Part shown: one piece after another, positions 24,305 through 32,994 of the stretch | How the letters are laid out: each line of letters starts with the position of its first letter | Numbering within the stretch: position 1 is the stretch's first letter | Assembly: GCA_029378245.1 (NCBI GenBank) | Contig: JARKIF010000009.1 | Coordinates: 2,232,001 to 2,296,000 of the forward strand | Direction: 5' to 3' | Length of the DNA stretch: 64,000 bases | Source of the DNA: Roridomyces roridus | Lineage: Eukaryota; Basidiomycota; Agaricomycetes; Agaricales; Mycenaceae | Position numbers and translations under genes: made by a program | The notes under the pieces: generated by a model | Told to the model about the DNA's origin: nothing | Databases searched by the model: none | The model's input: the letters and a program-made list of their open reading frames with translations, nothing else

Positions 24305-25452
24305 TGTAATGTACCATTTCATATTATATGCTTGACCTGAACGCAAGATGTGTGGTCAATAAGTAAGTATGAGTCGGCGGGATATGTTGATAGTTGTTTG
24401 ATCACCCCTTGTCTTCTACTTCGACGACCATCCTCTCCGCTCTAAAGACTCGCTCCCACTGGGCCTTAACTTGTGACTCTCAGACTTCTGCATTCACGAG
24501 ACAACTTTACATGGCTTGCCTCCCGTCCCCAGGCTCGTTGATTGAGATGCTCGTTTCAATGTGTACACACTGAAGGGGCATACTCCAGACTGCCGCACTC
24601 ATGGGAAGAGGGAGCGTGAGCGATGAAATGGTGCTGTGTGGGTTTGTCTGACTTGCCTGACTTCTAACCCATACTCGGCGGTCCCAGGCTATGACTGCCA
24701 CCGAAGCAAGATAGAAACGGGCACGAATTCGACTACATTCCCGCCCTCTCTGTCGACCACGTCACTACGATACTTGGGTCACGGATCGCCGGGATCGACA
24801 AAGATCGCAAGCGTAGGCCTATGGAGCAAGGTCTGGGGAGGATATGCATACCCGTGCGTCTTTGTGCCCCTCGGCCTCGTCTGCATTTTGATACCTTTCA
24901 CAGCTTGTTGGGCCTCGCAGGCAGCTACGTACACCGCGTAGAAACGATGTCCCACGCGAGAAGCACACTGTGTGTGTCCCGTAACGAATCCGCCGACATC
25001 GCCTCCCTCCACGCGGCGCGCTCCCTTCGCTCGGCGACGGACCACGTTCGCCACATCACGCCGTGCTGTTAGGTACACGGAAAGTGCCACCGAGATTTTC
25101 TCGAGCTCCCTACCCGTGGTCACATTTTGTTGTGCCTCCTGCTGGAGTCAGTTAATGACCAGTCGTTCGTCAGAAGCCATGGGAAGCACTTTGGGCTTTT
25201 CCCAGCTGGTAATTAGCGAATATTTTTGCCCGCATGTATGTATTACACAGTATAGGATACGGTGAAAGTCTCAGAGCCTCACTTGTCTACGTACAGTGCA
25301 GTAACGGGCCCCTAGGCAAATATGAAGGCGAAGCCGCAGCTAAGCCGTGGCTCGAGCCGAAGCCGTGAGAAGCCAGCCATTTATAGATGGCTTGGCTTGG
25401 CTCAGAGCTGTCACATGCTTGGAGCCATGGGAAGCCGAGCCGAGCCAGCCGT
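24305..25452. other. 3' kilobase of the hAT element, unclear content
   Basis: Between the transposase stop and the right inverted repeat, a minus-strand frame (25123-24779) reads EKISVALSVYLTARRDVANV and onward. A possible start, MASDERLVIN, at about 25180 is separated from it by one in-frame stop. No family is recognised. It may be a decayed second gene or a captured host fragment. The last 150 bp (25320-25470) are GGCT/AGCC subterminal repeats. Confidence 0.35.
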
Positions 25453-25473
25453 AGCCGAGCCGCGGCAACACTA
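25453..25473 (-). repeat. hAT terminal inverted repeat, right
   Basis: It is the exact inverse of 20421-20441 and is followed at once by the second copy of the target duplication. Confidence 0.85.
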
Positions 25474-25481
25474 CGTTGGGC
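25474..25481. repeat. target-site duplication, right copy
   Basis: CGTTGGGC is identical to 20413-20420. Confidence 0.85.
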
Positions 25482-25731
25482 TGCTTGCTGGCTCGACTGA
25501 GACGTTTGGGTGGGCACATTGAAATTGCATCCGAGCTCGTGTCCACCTGTGTCCACAAAAACATTATTCAGTCTGGGCAAAGCAGCAGAGAATTCGAAGG
25601 TCACCGAAGAGTCGAAATCGCTGCATTGAATTTGCTGAGCCACTTGCTGAGTCAGCAAATACGATAGCATCAGGACCTGCATGCTGATGTTCGAAGGGAC
25701 GGAAGGATCACGACGATCAGCATTGTCCAAG
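25482..25731 (-). pseudogene. central fragment of a host exon split by hAT and Ngaro insertions
   Basis: The minus strand is open throughout (LDNADRRDPSVPSNISMQVL, then LSYLLTQQVAQQIQCSDFDS and LGCNFNVPTQTSQSSQQAAQ). Removing the hAT element with one target copy continues the frame into 20420-20358, where it stops. Removing the Ngaro element continues it upstream into 32709-32764, where a ttcctcag acceptor precedes it. The rejoined exon is 369 nt, and codons match across both junctions. The protein is not recognised, and its start exon is unclear (a candidate piece reads LISFLADGGKHRQQ near 32877-32918). The gene is interrupted here and presumably inactive. Its right neighbour on the same strand is the beta-lactamase-like gene. 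Confidence 0.55.
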
Positions 25732-25902
25732 TGCTAGCTCAGGTTAGGCGAGCTTGCGAGCCGACCTGAGTGATAGGCAAGGCAGGGAGTGGTGCCGGCC
25801 GAGCGATCACCTTAGAGATTAGCTTAGATTAGATTACATGCCTCCGCATCACGCGGCTCTTCCTTCTCGCCACCTCACTCGCTGAAGAGCCTCTTTTTTC
25901 GC
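25732..25902 (+). repeat. Ngaro split direct repeat A1
   Basis: A 171-bp sequence starting tgctagctcaggttaggcga and ending tcttttttcgc, found again at 31741 and 32225. It leads directly into the gag leader, 38 bp before the gag ATG. Confidence 0.85.
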
Positions 25903-25940
25903 ATTTTTTCGCGCTTGTCTCTCATCCCTCCTTCCATACG

Positions 25941-27416
25941 ATGGCTGCCATGTCTCTCTGCGGTCTTCCTCTCCCCCTTCCCGCCGATTTTGATTTCACG
26001 AGCTACATGACACGTCCTGACGACGTCGCTCCTCCCGCTTCATATGAGCTCGACGAAATCAATGCGGACAATGTCTTGAGAGAAAAGACGAACAAAGTCA
26101 GTATGAAGAAGACCAGGGCGTACCAGACCGCAGCTGCCTCCGCGGCTGGTGTCGGTAACGCTGATGTCGGTGCTCCTCTTCTTCCTTTCCTCGCGTATTC
26201 GGAGGAGCAGAAGCGCCTTCTCGTGGGGGACAAGGAGACGGTGGCGGCCTCCGGTCCTCTTCCGCTGTTCATGACGTTATTCGTGGGCAACGAGCGTATG
26301 AAAGTGCAGCAGGCGCACGAGGCTGAAAAGGCGAAGCGTGAGGCCGAGAAGACGAAGGCGTCTCGGCCCATTTTTGGCACGTTGATGTTGCCTAACCCTC
26401 ATGCAATGTCCGCTGCATCTGCAGTCCCCGTCGTACTTCCCGACGTTTTCCTCATGTCTGTTTCACATAAACTTTACCTTCCGTTACATTGGTTCGCCGA
26501 TAAGACCTTGCGCAAAGCTGCCGACTTTCCCCACACCATCCCCACGCACTCAATCACTGCCGAGCAGACGTCCTCTCTCATCGCTCCGCCTCAGGTTACT
26601 GTCGTTAATGTGGCCAAGGCGAATTTGGACGCCTCTTTGGGCCCCGAGGACCCCAAACGTCTGTCCCCAGGCCTCTGGCGTCAGGCTTCGCGCAATCTAC
26701 TCGAGTGCTTTAAGAAGCTTTGCCCTCCTGTTGATGCTTCAAACCCTTCCCTCGCGCACACTCATGCTTCCGAGTACGCATTACACGTGCTCTTCTTCGC
26801 CAACCTGAGCGACTTTGAGGACCCGGAGCTTTTCCTGGTCTGGTACCCCGTCGAATTGGAGCTTCGTTACGCTATCTTCCGGGGTGGCCTCTTCGAGAGG
26901 GTCTACTATGATTCCCGAGTTAACATCGTGCTCGCTGCACATCGTCACGCGTCCATGATGGGTGCATCTTTCACTGCCCCCTCCGTCATTCCTGTCACCT
27001 CCTCCCCCCGCAAGCGGCCCGCTTCGGATGATTCGTTCCCTCACACACCGTCCAAGGTGCAGCGAACCGAGGCTAACCGCGGCAGGGACAGCTCGGGTGG
27101 CGGGGAGCGGGGTCCACCCTCCTGCATAATTTGCGTCGGCCCTCACACTGCCTACAAACACCCGGCGACCTCGGCCAATTTTGCCGATGGTGGGGAGCAT
27201 TTTTCGGGCGTTGTTGGTCGTGACCTTCAGACGAGACATTCCTTTCGCGGCGAGAGCACCAAATCCATTTGCATCGCCTTCAACACCCTGCGCGGCTGTA
27301 ACAGCACCCACGGCGAGGACCGCCTCCACATCTGCTCCCTCTGCGGAGGTGACCACGCCGCCCTCTCACGTCACCCCTCCTGCGCTCGTGTGCGATCCGG
27401 GGCACTCACGCCCTGA
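25941..27416 (+). CDS. Ngaro gag-like protein
   Basis: A single open frame of 491 codons starts at ATG 25941 (MAAMSLCGLPLPLPADFDFT). The middle contains a basic helix (QAHEAEKAKREAEKTKASRP). A segment rich in aromatic residues follows, where the capsid would be expected. The C-terminal third is Ser/Arg-rich with Cys/His clusters (PSCIICVGPHTAYKH and HICSLCGGDHAALSRHPSC), consistent with zinc-knuckle-like nucleic-acid binding. Its stop lies inside the open RT frame, which is shifted by one base, so RT may be reached by frameshifting, reinitiation or splicing. Confidence 0.75.
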   Translation: MAAMSLCGLPLPLPADFDFTSYMTRPDDVAPPASYELDEINADNVLREKTNKVSMKKTRAYQTAAASAAGVGNADVGAPLLPFLAYSEEQKRLLVGDKETVAASGPLPLFMTLFVGNERMKVQQAHEAEKAKREAEKTKASRPIFGTLMLPNPHAMSAASAVPVVLPDVFLMSVSHKLYLPLHWFADKTLRKAADFPHTIPTHSITAEQTSSLIAPPQVTVVNVAKANLDASLGPEDPKRLSPGLWRQASRNLLECFKKLCPPVDASNPSLAHTHASEYALHVLFFANLSDFEDPELFLVWYPVELELRYAIFRGGLFERVYYDSRVNIVLAAHRHASMMGASFTAPSVIPVTSSPRKRPASDDSFPHTPSKVQRTEANRGRDSSGGGERGPPSCIICVGPHTAYKHPATSANFADGGEHFSGVVGRDLQTRHSFRGESTKSICIAFNTLRGCNSTHGEDRLHICSLCGGDHAALSRHPSCARVRSGALTP

Positions 27417-27420
27417 TCCC

Positions 27421-29560
27421 GCGGCCGCAGTCGATGATTGTCTTGGGCACATTACTATTCCACAGGATCGCTTCTTATCATATCCCGATCTTCTGCCTTT
27501 TGTCTCGCATCGTCCTGCGCTTTCGGATGCGCCGCACAGACTATCTGCTCTCCTTGATCGCACCGTGCAGCCGTATGACGCTGCCGCTTTCGAGTCTCTT
27601 CTTGCCAAGCATGGGCTTACCCACAACTATCCTCATCTCGTGCGCAACCTCACGCATGGCTTTCCCCTGGGCCGCATGCCCACTCTCGCTTCCACTATCA
27701 TCTTGGAAAACCACCCATCTGCGATCACCGAGCGCGCAACTACCCTCGAGTACCTGCAGTCTGAACTAGCCGCGGGTCGCATGGAGGGGCCCTTTTCACG
27801 TGCAGACATGGAGATCATCTGCCGAGGGCCTTTCTATGCTTCTCCGCTCATTGTGGCTAGCAGCGATCAGGGTCCGGGTGTTGGTGTGAAGAAGCGTGTC
27901 TGCCGCAATCTCTCGAAGGGCGACACAATTTCTGGAGTTCCCGCGGTCAATGACTTTATTGACAAGGAGGACTTCCCGACTCGTTTTGATATGCCTTCGC
28001 GGATGGCAGATTTGGTGAGCTCAATTCTATTGCGTCTTGGCGCCTCCTCTCTCTCGGCTACATTGCCGCTCCTTCTTAATGGATCTTTTCCATGCCGTTT
28101 TCCTCGCGCGTGTCTCATAATCACGTCCTCCTTACGGTTTTACTGTACTTTCTGGAGCTTTCGTCTCCCTCTCCCTCTCCTTCTCAGTGGGATCTTTTTC
28201 CACATTCCTTTCCTCGCGCGTGTCTCATAATCACGCCCTCCTTACGGTTTTGCCGTACTCACTGGAGTTTTTGCCTCCCTCTCCTTCTCGTTCCCGCCCT
28301 TCATGGTGCTCATTCTTTCCTCTTCTGCAGGTTTCTTCGGCCCCTGCGGACTCATTGGCTTGTGCGTTTGATATCAAGTCCTTCCATCGGACGTGCCCGG
28401 TGCTCCCCGCGCACAAACCTTTCCTTGTTGTCCATTTTGACAGTCAATTTTATCTTGATCATTGCTTTCCCTTCGGTGCGGCTTCTGCTAGTGGTAACGC
28501 TGGCCAGGTTTGCAATGCTGTCGTGGACATCTGGCAGGCCGAGCTGGGGCCCTGCGCTGTCGTTATCAAGTATGAGGATGATGTACCGGTCGTCATCTTT
28601 GCCAACCCGTCCTCGATCGACTCTGAACCTTCCTATCCTTTCACTCGAGACTCCATCCTCCTCCCCATTGCTCCGTTACGGGTTCCTTGGCACCCGGTCA
28701 AGACGGGCTCGGCCTTCCTGCCCGTCATCATCTTCCTGGGCCTCCTCTGGGACTTTCATTTACGACGTGTCTCTCTGCCGAACGAGAAACGTCTCAAATA
28801 TTTGGCACGCGTGCGCGTTATGCTCAATCTTGTCACTTCTCACCGTGTCGTCTCGCTTCTGGAGCTGCAGGAACTTCACGGAGTATTATGCCACCTTTGT
28901 TTCGTATACAAGGAGGGCTGCTCCCGAATCGCCGTCTTTTCCAATGCAATGGCTGGCTTCAAGGGAAGCACCTTTGCCAGACGGCGCCTGTCCAATTGTG
29001 CTCGGAAGACTTTGACGTGGTGGGCTTCCATTCTCGAGAAGCCGGAGTTTTACAGGGAGCTGAAGCCGCTCGGGCCGCTACAGGATTTGGGCATCTATGT
29101 GGATGCCAGCACTTCCTGGGGTGTTGCTGTCGTCATCGGCGAGCTCTGGTACGCTCTCCCGCTTCGCTCGGACTGGAAAACTTCCCTCCCCGATCATGAC
29201 ATCTGCTGGCTGGAGGCAGTAGCTATCGAGTTGTCAATCCTGTTATTGGTGCAACTCGGCTACTCAGATCTTCACGTCCTCGTCCGCTCTGACAACAAGG
29301 GTGCGATCGGAGCTCACGGAAAGGGGCGCTCGCCTAATGTCGGGATCAATCTCTGCACGCGTCGGACTTTCGCGATCGCGGCGGGTCATGACATCACCCC
29401 TAGCTTGGTGTACGTTCCGTCCTGCGATAACCTCGCTGACGCTCCTTCTCGCGGCGTCCCGTCCCATCTCCTCCCTCACAACCGTATCGCGAGGGGTTTC
29501 ATCCTCCCATCCGAGCTTCTTCTCGCCTTCGTCGCGGATGGCGGGCCTCAATCGAATTGA
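27421..29560 (+). CDS. Ngaro reverse transcriptase and RNase H, interrupted by an intron
   Basis: It copies the element's RNA into DNA. Exon 1 (to 28014) carries the N-terminal RT region (KHGLTHNYPHLVRNLTHGF, FYASPLIVASS, KKRVCRNLSKG, VNDFIDKEDFPTRFDMPS). Exon 2 (from 28331) holds motif A (FDIKSFHRTCPV), motif B-like FPFGAASASGNAGQ and the catalytic YxDD box (VIKYEDDVPVVIF). RNase H follows with its acidic residues: IYVDASTSWGVAV, CWLEAVAIELS and VRSDNKGAIGAHG, then a DAPSRG end. The phase-0 intron 28015-28330 must be removed to join motif A to the upstream part. The true start is uncertain because the frame is open from within gag. The stop overlaps the recombinase start by 23 bases. Confidence 0.85.
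28015..28330 (+). other. 316-nt intron inside the reverse transcriptase gene
   Basis: The donor gtgagctc follows codon TTG at 28012-28014. The acceptor tcttctgcag ends at 28330, and exon 2 resumes in another frame with GTTTCTTCG. Unspliced, the exon 1 frame stops at 28230. The intron is far longer than host introns here and contains a tandem duplication. Confidence 0.7.
28081..28299 (+). repeat. imperfect tandem duplication within the RT intron
   Basis: Two copies of about 109 bp start ggatctttt at 28081 and 28190. They share tcctcgcgcgtgtctcataa and cctccttacggttttg/act, with scattered differences. Confidence 0.75.
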
Positions 29561-31295
29561 TCTGGACCCGCTCGCGCTCGCGCTCACCGACCCTTTGAGC
29601 TCCCTAGCACTGTCTATTCTCGCGCCTTGCGACTCCGTTTCCGTTCCGTTTGTCAATTCCGGCCCGACTATCACCGGACTGCCGTCATCTCATCCGTCAT
29701 TGACATCTCTTGACCCTCTCCACTCTGTTGCATCCTTCGTCGCTCAAGACCCTCGGGCAATTGGCCCTTTCCGTTCCTGCTCGCCATCTTGGCCTCCGAC
29801 ACCCGTTCCTGCTTCGGCGAGCGGGTCGGTCGTTCATTCTCATTCTCTTTCTGCTGCAGCCATCTCCTCCCTCCCTGCCCTCCAGTCCCTCGAAACAACC
29901 GTGGTCTCTGCGCCTCGGCTGTCTGTCACTCCTTTGGAAGTAGTGGGACATGACCGCTGTCACCCTCGTTTGTCCTCCTCCCCGTCCACGTCACTTTCTG
30001 GCCGTCAATCGTTCTCTTGCATCCCGCGCGCCATCCACTCTTCCTCTCTTCCTCGTGGCGAGGATACATGCTCTGCCGTCAGATCTGTCGCCGCCCGTTC
30101 CCTCGCGCGCAAAACGGCACGCAAATCCCGCGGCTCCGGAATCGTGCCGAGCCCTTTCCGTCCTCATGTCCCCGCAGATCGGCGCATTCTCCTTTGGACC
30201 ACCCCACACTCGACCTCCACACACACGGCCATGCTCGAGTCCGGGATTTCTCCTCTTCTCCAAGTCAAGATATTTGAGAACCTTCTTCTCAGCCATGTTC
30301 CAGAGACGAGGGAATCGTACGGCGCGGGCCTCCTCCGCTTCACTCAGTTCTGTGATCGTTCCAGCATCGGAGAATCGGCGCGGATGCCTGCAGATCGCTT
30401 TCTCCTTGCCGCCTTTGTTGCAGACGCGGTCGGTACTTGCTCGGGGAAGTGCATCCGTAATTGGCTTAACGGGCTCCGTCTCTGGCACATCTTCAATGAT
30501 GCGGAGTGGCATGGCGACGAGGGCTGGCTTCCTGCACTCAAGAAGGCCGCCGACAAGGGTGGGGTCTCGTTCAAGCGCCCGCCCCGCGGTCCCATCACTC
30601 CCACACATCTCCGTGCCCTTCGTGCCTCGCTCGACCTGCAATCTCCGCTGGGTGCTGCTTCATGGGCGGCGGCGCTAACTGCCTTTTGGGGATGTCGTCG
30701 TCTTGGGGAATTGCTCATTCGTTCCCCGGGCAAGTTCTCCACCACGCGTGATACGTGCCGGGACACAAGAGTGGGTGTTTCTGTGGTGGACGGACATCGG
30801 GTCCTCTCCATTCACCTGGTCTGGACGAAGACCACGACTTTGCAGGGTGGCGAGTGCATTCTCACTGCCGTTCCTCACGTGAAGTCGGATTTATGCCCGG
30901 TTTGGGCCTTCCAAAATCACTGTCGAATCAATCATTCACCCCCTGCCGACACGCCTCTTTTTGCGTATCGTGCACCGTCTGGCTGGTCTTACCTCCTGAA
31001 GGACAGCTTCTTGCGCTCCTCCTCCACCGTCTTTCGCTCCGCTTCTCTGGATCAAGTTTTTGGTCACAGCTACCGCATCGGCGGCTCACTCGAGCTCCTC
31101 TCCACGGGCGTGGCCCCCGAGATGATTATGAAGCTCGGGGGTTGGACTTCCCTCTGCTTCCTAATTTACTGGCGTCGGTTAGCAGAGGTGATACCTTCCG
31201 CCATCTCTCGGGCCTGGAAGGACCGTATCACCGAGTTTGCTCGTGCACATGGCCACCCTTCGGACGTTGACGCGCTTTCCTTCGATGACGATTAG
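29538..31295 (+). CDS. Ngaro tyrosine recombinase
   Basis: It integrates the circular DNA copy in place of an integrase. The ATG at 29538 (MAGLNRIDLDPLALALTDPL) overlaps the end of RT. The first half is Ser/Pro-rich and low complexity. The recombinase fold starts near 30230 (LLQVKIFENLLLSHVPETRE, core-binding helices). The catalytic part shows the first Arg in GCRRLGELLI (about 30690), a Lys candidate in VWTKTTTLQGG, the HxxR box HSYRIGG (about 31065) and a GGW with a nearby Tyr (GGWTSLCFLIYW) as nucleophile. The frame is intact to the stop at 31293-31295, so all catalytic residues seem to be present. Confidence 0.88.
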   Translation: MAGLNRIDLDPLALALTDPLSSLALSILAPCDSVSVPFVNSGPTITGLPSSHPSLTSLDPLHSVASFVAQDPRAIGPFRSCSPSWPPTPVPASASGSVVHSHSLSAAAISSLPALQSLETTVVSAPRLSVTPLEVVGHDRCHPRLSSSPSTSLSGRQSFSCIPRAIHSSSLPRGEDTCSAVRSVAARSLARKTARKSRGSGIVPSPFRPHVPADRRILLWTTPHSTSTHTAMLESGISPLLQVKIFENLLLSHVPETRESYGAGLLRFTQFCDRSSIGESARMPADRFLLAAFVADAVGTCSGKCIRNWLNGLRLWHIFNDAEWHGDEGWLPALKKAADKGGVSFKRPPRGPITPTHLRALRASLDLQSPLGAASWAAALTAFWGCRRLGELLIRSPGKFSTTRDTCRDTRVGVSVVDGHRVLSIHLVWTKTTTLQGGECILTAVPHVKSDLCPVWAFQNHCRINHSPPADTPLFAYRAPSGWSYLLKDSFLRSSSTVFRSASLDQVFGHSYRIGGSLELLSTGVAPEMIMKLGGWTSLCFLIYWRRLAEVIPSAISRAWKDRITEFARAHGHPSDVDALSFDDD

Positions 31296-31458
31296 TTTAT
31301 TATCGTGCCACTCTCCGTATCTCCGCATTCATACACTCTCACTTGTTTCTTGTAGTCGATCAACACATTAACTCTTTCCTGTCGCGTGCCTCTCACGTGG
31401 GGTTCTCGGTCCCTCCTTGCCCTCGCGCGTGCCTGCGGCCCTGGGAGCCCCGCTCTCG

Positions 31459-31740
31459 TTGGGCTGCTTTGGGCTTCGTTTCGGTCCCTCAGCGGTCCTT
31501 GTGTACGGGTTTGGCCTTTCCCGCCGCTTCCCCGATCGTTATCCCGGCCGTGCTAGCTTTACCGTGCCGGGCGGCCAGATCGGCGGTTGGCCAAGCCCCC
31601 CCGCACACACCAAAGACCTTCTCTTCATATTCTCTAGATCATATTTCCTGTCTGATACACCCCGGTGTAATACAGGTCTCGTTCCTGACTTCCCCTCACC
31701 CTCAGCTCGTCGAGCATCTCTGCACCACGAGTAGCCTTGC
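31459..31740 (+). repeat. Ngaro split direct repeat B1
   Basis: A 282-bp sequence from ttgggctgctttgggcttcg to cacgagtagccttgc, repeated at 31943 and 32427. It begins 163 bp after the recombinase stop. Confidence 0.85.
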
Positions 31741-31911
31741 TGCTAGCTCAGGTTAGGCGAGCTTGCGAGCCGACCTGAGTGATAGGCAAGGCAGGGAGTG
31801 GTGCCGGCCGAGCGATCACCTTAGAGATTAGCTTAGATTAGATTACATGCCTCCGCATCACGCGGCTCTTCCTTCTCGCCACCTCACTCGCTGAAGAGCC
31901 TCTTTTTTCGC
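31741..31911 (+). repeat. Ngaro split direct repeat A2
   Basis: Same 171 bp as A1, fused directly to the end of B1. A 31-bp spacer (31912-31942) separates it from B2. Confidence 0.85.
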
Positions 31912-31942
31912 TCCCACCGTCCCTCCCTGTTCTATCTCACGC

Positions 31943-32224
31943 TTGGGCTGCTTTGGGCTTCGTTTCGGTCCCTCAGCGGTCCTTGTGTACGGGTTTGGCC
32001 TTTCCCGCCGCTTCCCCGATCGTTATCCCGGCCGTGCTAGCTTTACCGTGCCGGGCGGCCAGATCGGCGGTTGGCCAAGCCCCCCCGCACACACCAAAGA
32101 CCTTCTCTTCATATTCTCTAGATCATATTTCCTGTCTGATACACCCCGGTGTAATACAGGTCTCGTTCCTGACTTCCCCTCACCCTCAGCTCGTCGAGCA
32201 TCTCTGCACCACGAGTAGCCTTGC
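31943..32224 (+). repeat. Ngaro split direct repeat B2
   Basis: Second copy of B, offset 484 bp from B1. Confidence 0.85.
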
Positions 32225-32395
32225 TGCTAGCTCAGGTTAGGCGAGCTTGCGAGCCGACCTGAGTGATAGGCAAGGCAGGGAGTGGTGCCGGCCGAGCGAT
32301 CACCTTAGAGATTAGCTTAGATTAGATTACATGCCTCCGCATCACGCGGCTCTTCCTTCTCGCCACCTCACTCGCTGAAGAGCCTCTTTTTTCGC
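32225..32395 (+). repeat. Ngaro repeat A3 (extra unit)
   Basis: Third copy of A, 484 bp after A2. A canonical Ngaro element has only two A copies. Confidence 0.85.
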
Positions 32396-32426
32396 TCCCA
32401 CCGTCCCTCCCTGTTCTATCTCACGC

Positions 32427-32708
32427 TTGGGCTGCTTTGGGCTTCGTTTCGGTCCCTCAGCGGTCCTTGTGTACGGGTTTGGCCTTTCCCGCCGCTTCCC
32501 CGATCGTTATCCCGGCCGTGCTAGCTTTACCGTGCCGGGCGGCCAGATCGGCGGTTGGCCAAGCCCCCCCGCACACACCAAAGACCTTCTCTTCATATTC
32601 TCTAGATCATATTTCCTGTCTGATACACCCCGGTGTAATACAGGTCTCGTTCCTGACTTCCCCTCACCCTCAGCTCGTCGAGCATCTCTGCACCACGAGT
32701 AGCCTTGC
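32427..32708 (+). repeat. Ngaro repeat B3 (extra unit), end of element
   Basis: Third copy of B. Host sequence begins at 32709 (gcagcaagttgagtc). Confidence 0.85.
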
Positions 32709-32764
32709 GCAGCAAGTTGAGTCAGTGTCGGATGAGCCTGGCTCGGACGGAAGCCTTGAGCTGA
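32709..32764 (-). pseudogene. 5' part of the split host exon
   Basis: Read on the minus strand after the acceptor ttcctcag (complement of 32765-32772), the frame gives SAQGFRPSQAHPTLTQLAA. It joins, across the Ngaro element, to the fragment at 25731 within one codon (GC + C). See 25482. Confidence 0.5.
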
Positions 32765-32994
32765 CTGAGGAAATATTCACAATGTCTCGCTTCTGCACAG
32801 TGGACCAGCAAAGATAAGTGGAAGATGCTTTGTAGACAAATTTACAGACAAGACAAGACCTGCTGCCGGTGTTTCCCACCGTCAGCCAAAAATGAAATCA
32901 GCTACATGCAATGAAATCATATTGGAACCGTCTTAAAGCTTCCCAGCCGGGGCACTGAAAGCGTGAGTAATGTTGGTTCGGCGTTGCAGAATAT

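Larger units (their letters stand above)
20421..25473 (+). mobile_element. complete hAT-superfamily DNA transposon
   Basis: The 5053-bp element starts TAGTGTTGCCGCGGCTCGGC and ends with the inverse, giving 21-bp perfect terminal inverted repeats. It is flanked by the perfect 8-bp duplication CGTTGGGC. Both ends also carry 150-200 bp of subterminal repeats built of GGCT and AGCC words. It encodes one multi-exon transposase (21078-24304, plus strand), then about 1 kb of unclear content. All parts expected of an autonomous element are present, and the perfect ends and duplication suggest a young insertion. Activity cannot be judged from sequence alone. Confidence 0.88.
25732..32708 (+). mobile_element. 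Ngaro-type (DIRS order) tyrosine-recombinase retrotransposon
   Basis: The 6977-bp element has three genes in order: gag (25941-27416), reverse transcriptase-RNase H (about 27421-29560) and tyrosine recombinase (29538-31295). There are no LTRs, no integrase and no target duplication. Instead it has split direct repeats: A1 before the genes, then B1-A2-B2 after them, the layout known for Ngaro elements. An extra 484-bp A-B unit (A3-B3) extends the 3' end. The repeat copies look identical, which suggests recent activity. Host sequence resumes at 32709 in the same minus-strand frame that stops at 25731. Confidence 0.88.

Noticed and set aside
26781..27356. Minus-strand frame opposite gag (191 codons), and a similar one at 29991-30641
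   Set aside because: Both are antisense shadows of the element's own genes.
31459..32708. Repeats around the retroelement read as LTRs
   Set aside because: A and B copies are split and interleaved and lie mostly on one side. The element has a tyrosine recombinase and no integrase or target duplication, so it is a Ngaro/DIRS element rather than an LTR retrotransposon.
31741..32708. CRISPR-like array
   Set aside because: The 484-bp period and the retroelement context exclude it. No short regularly spaced repeats with unique spacers were seen anywhere in the window.
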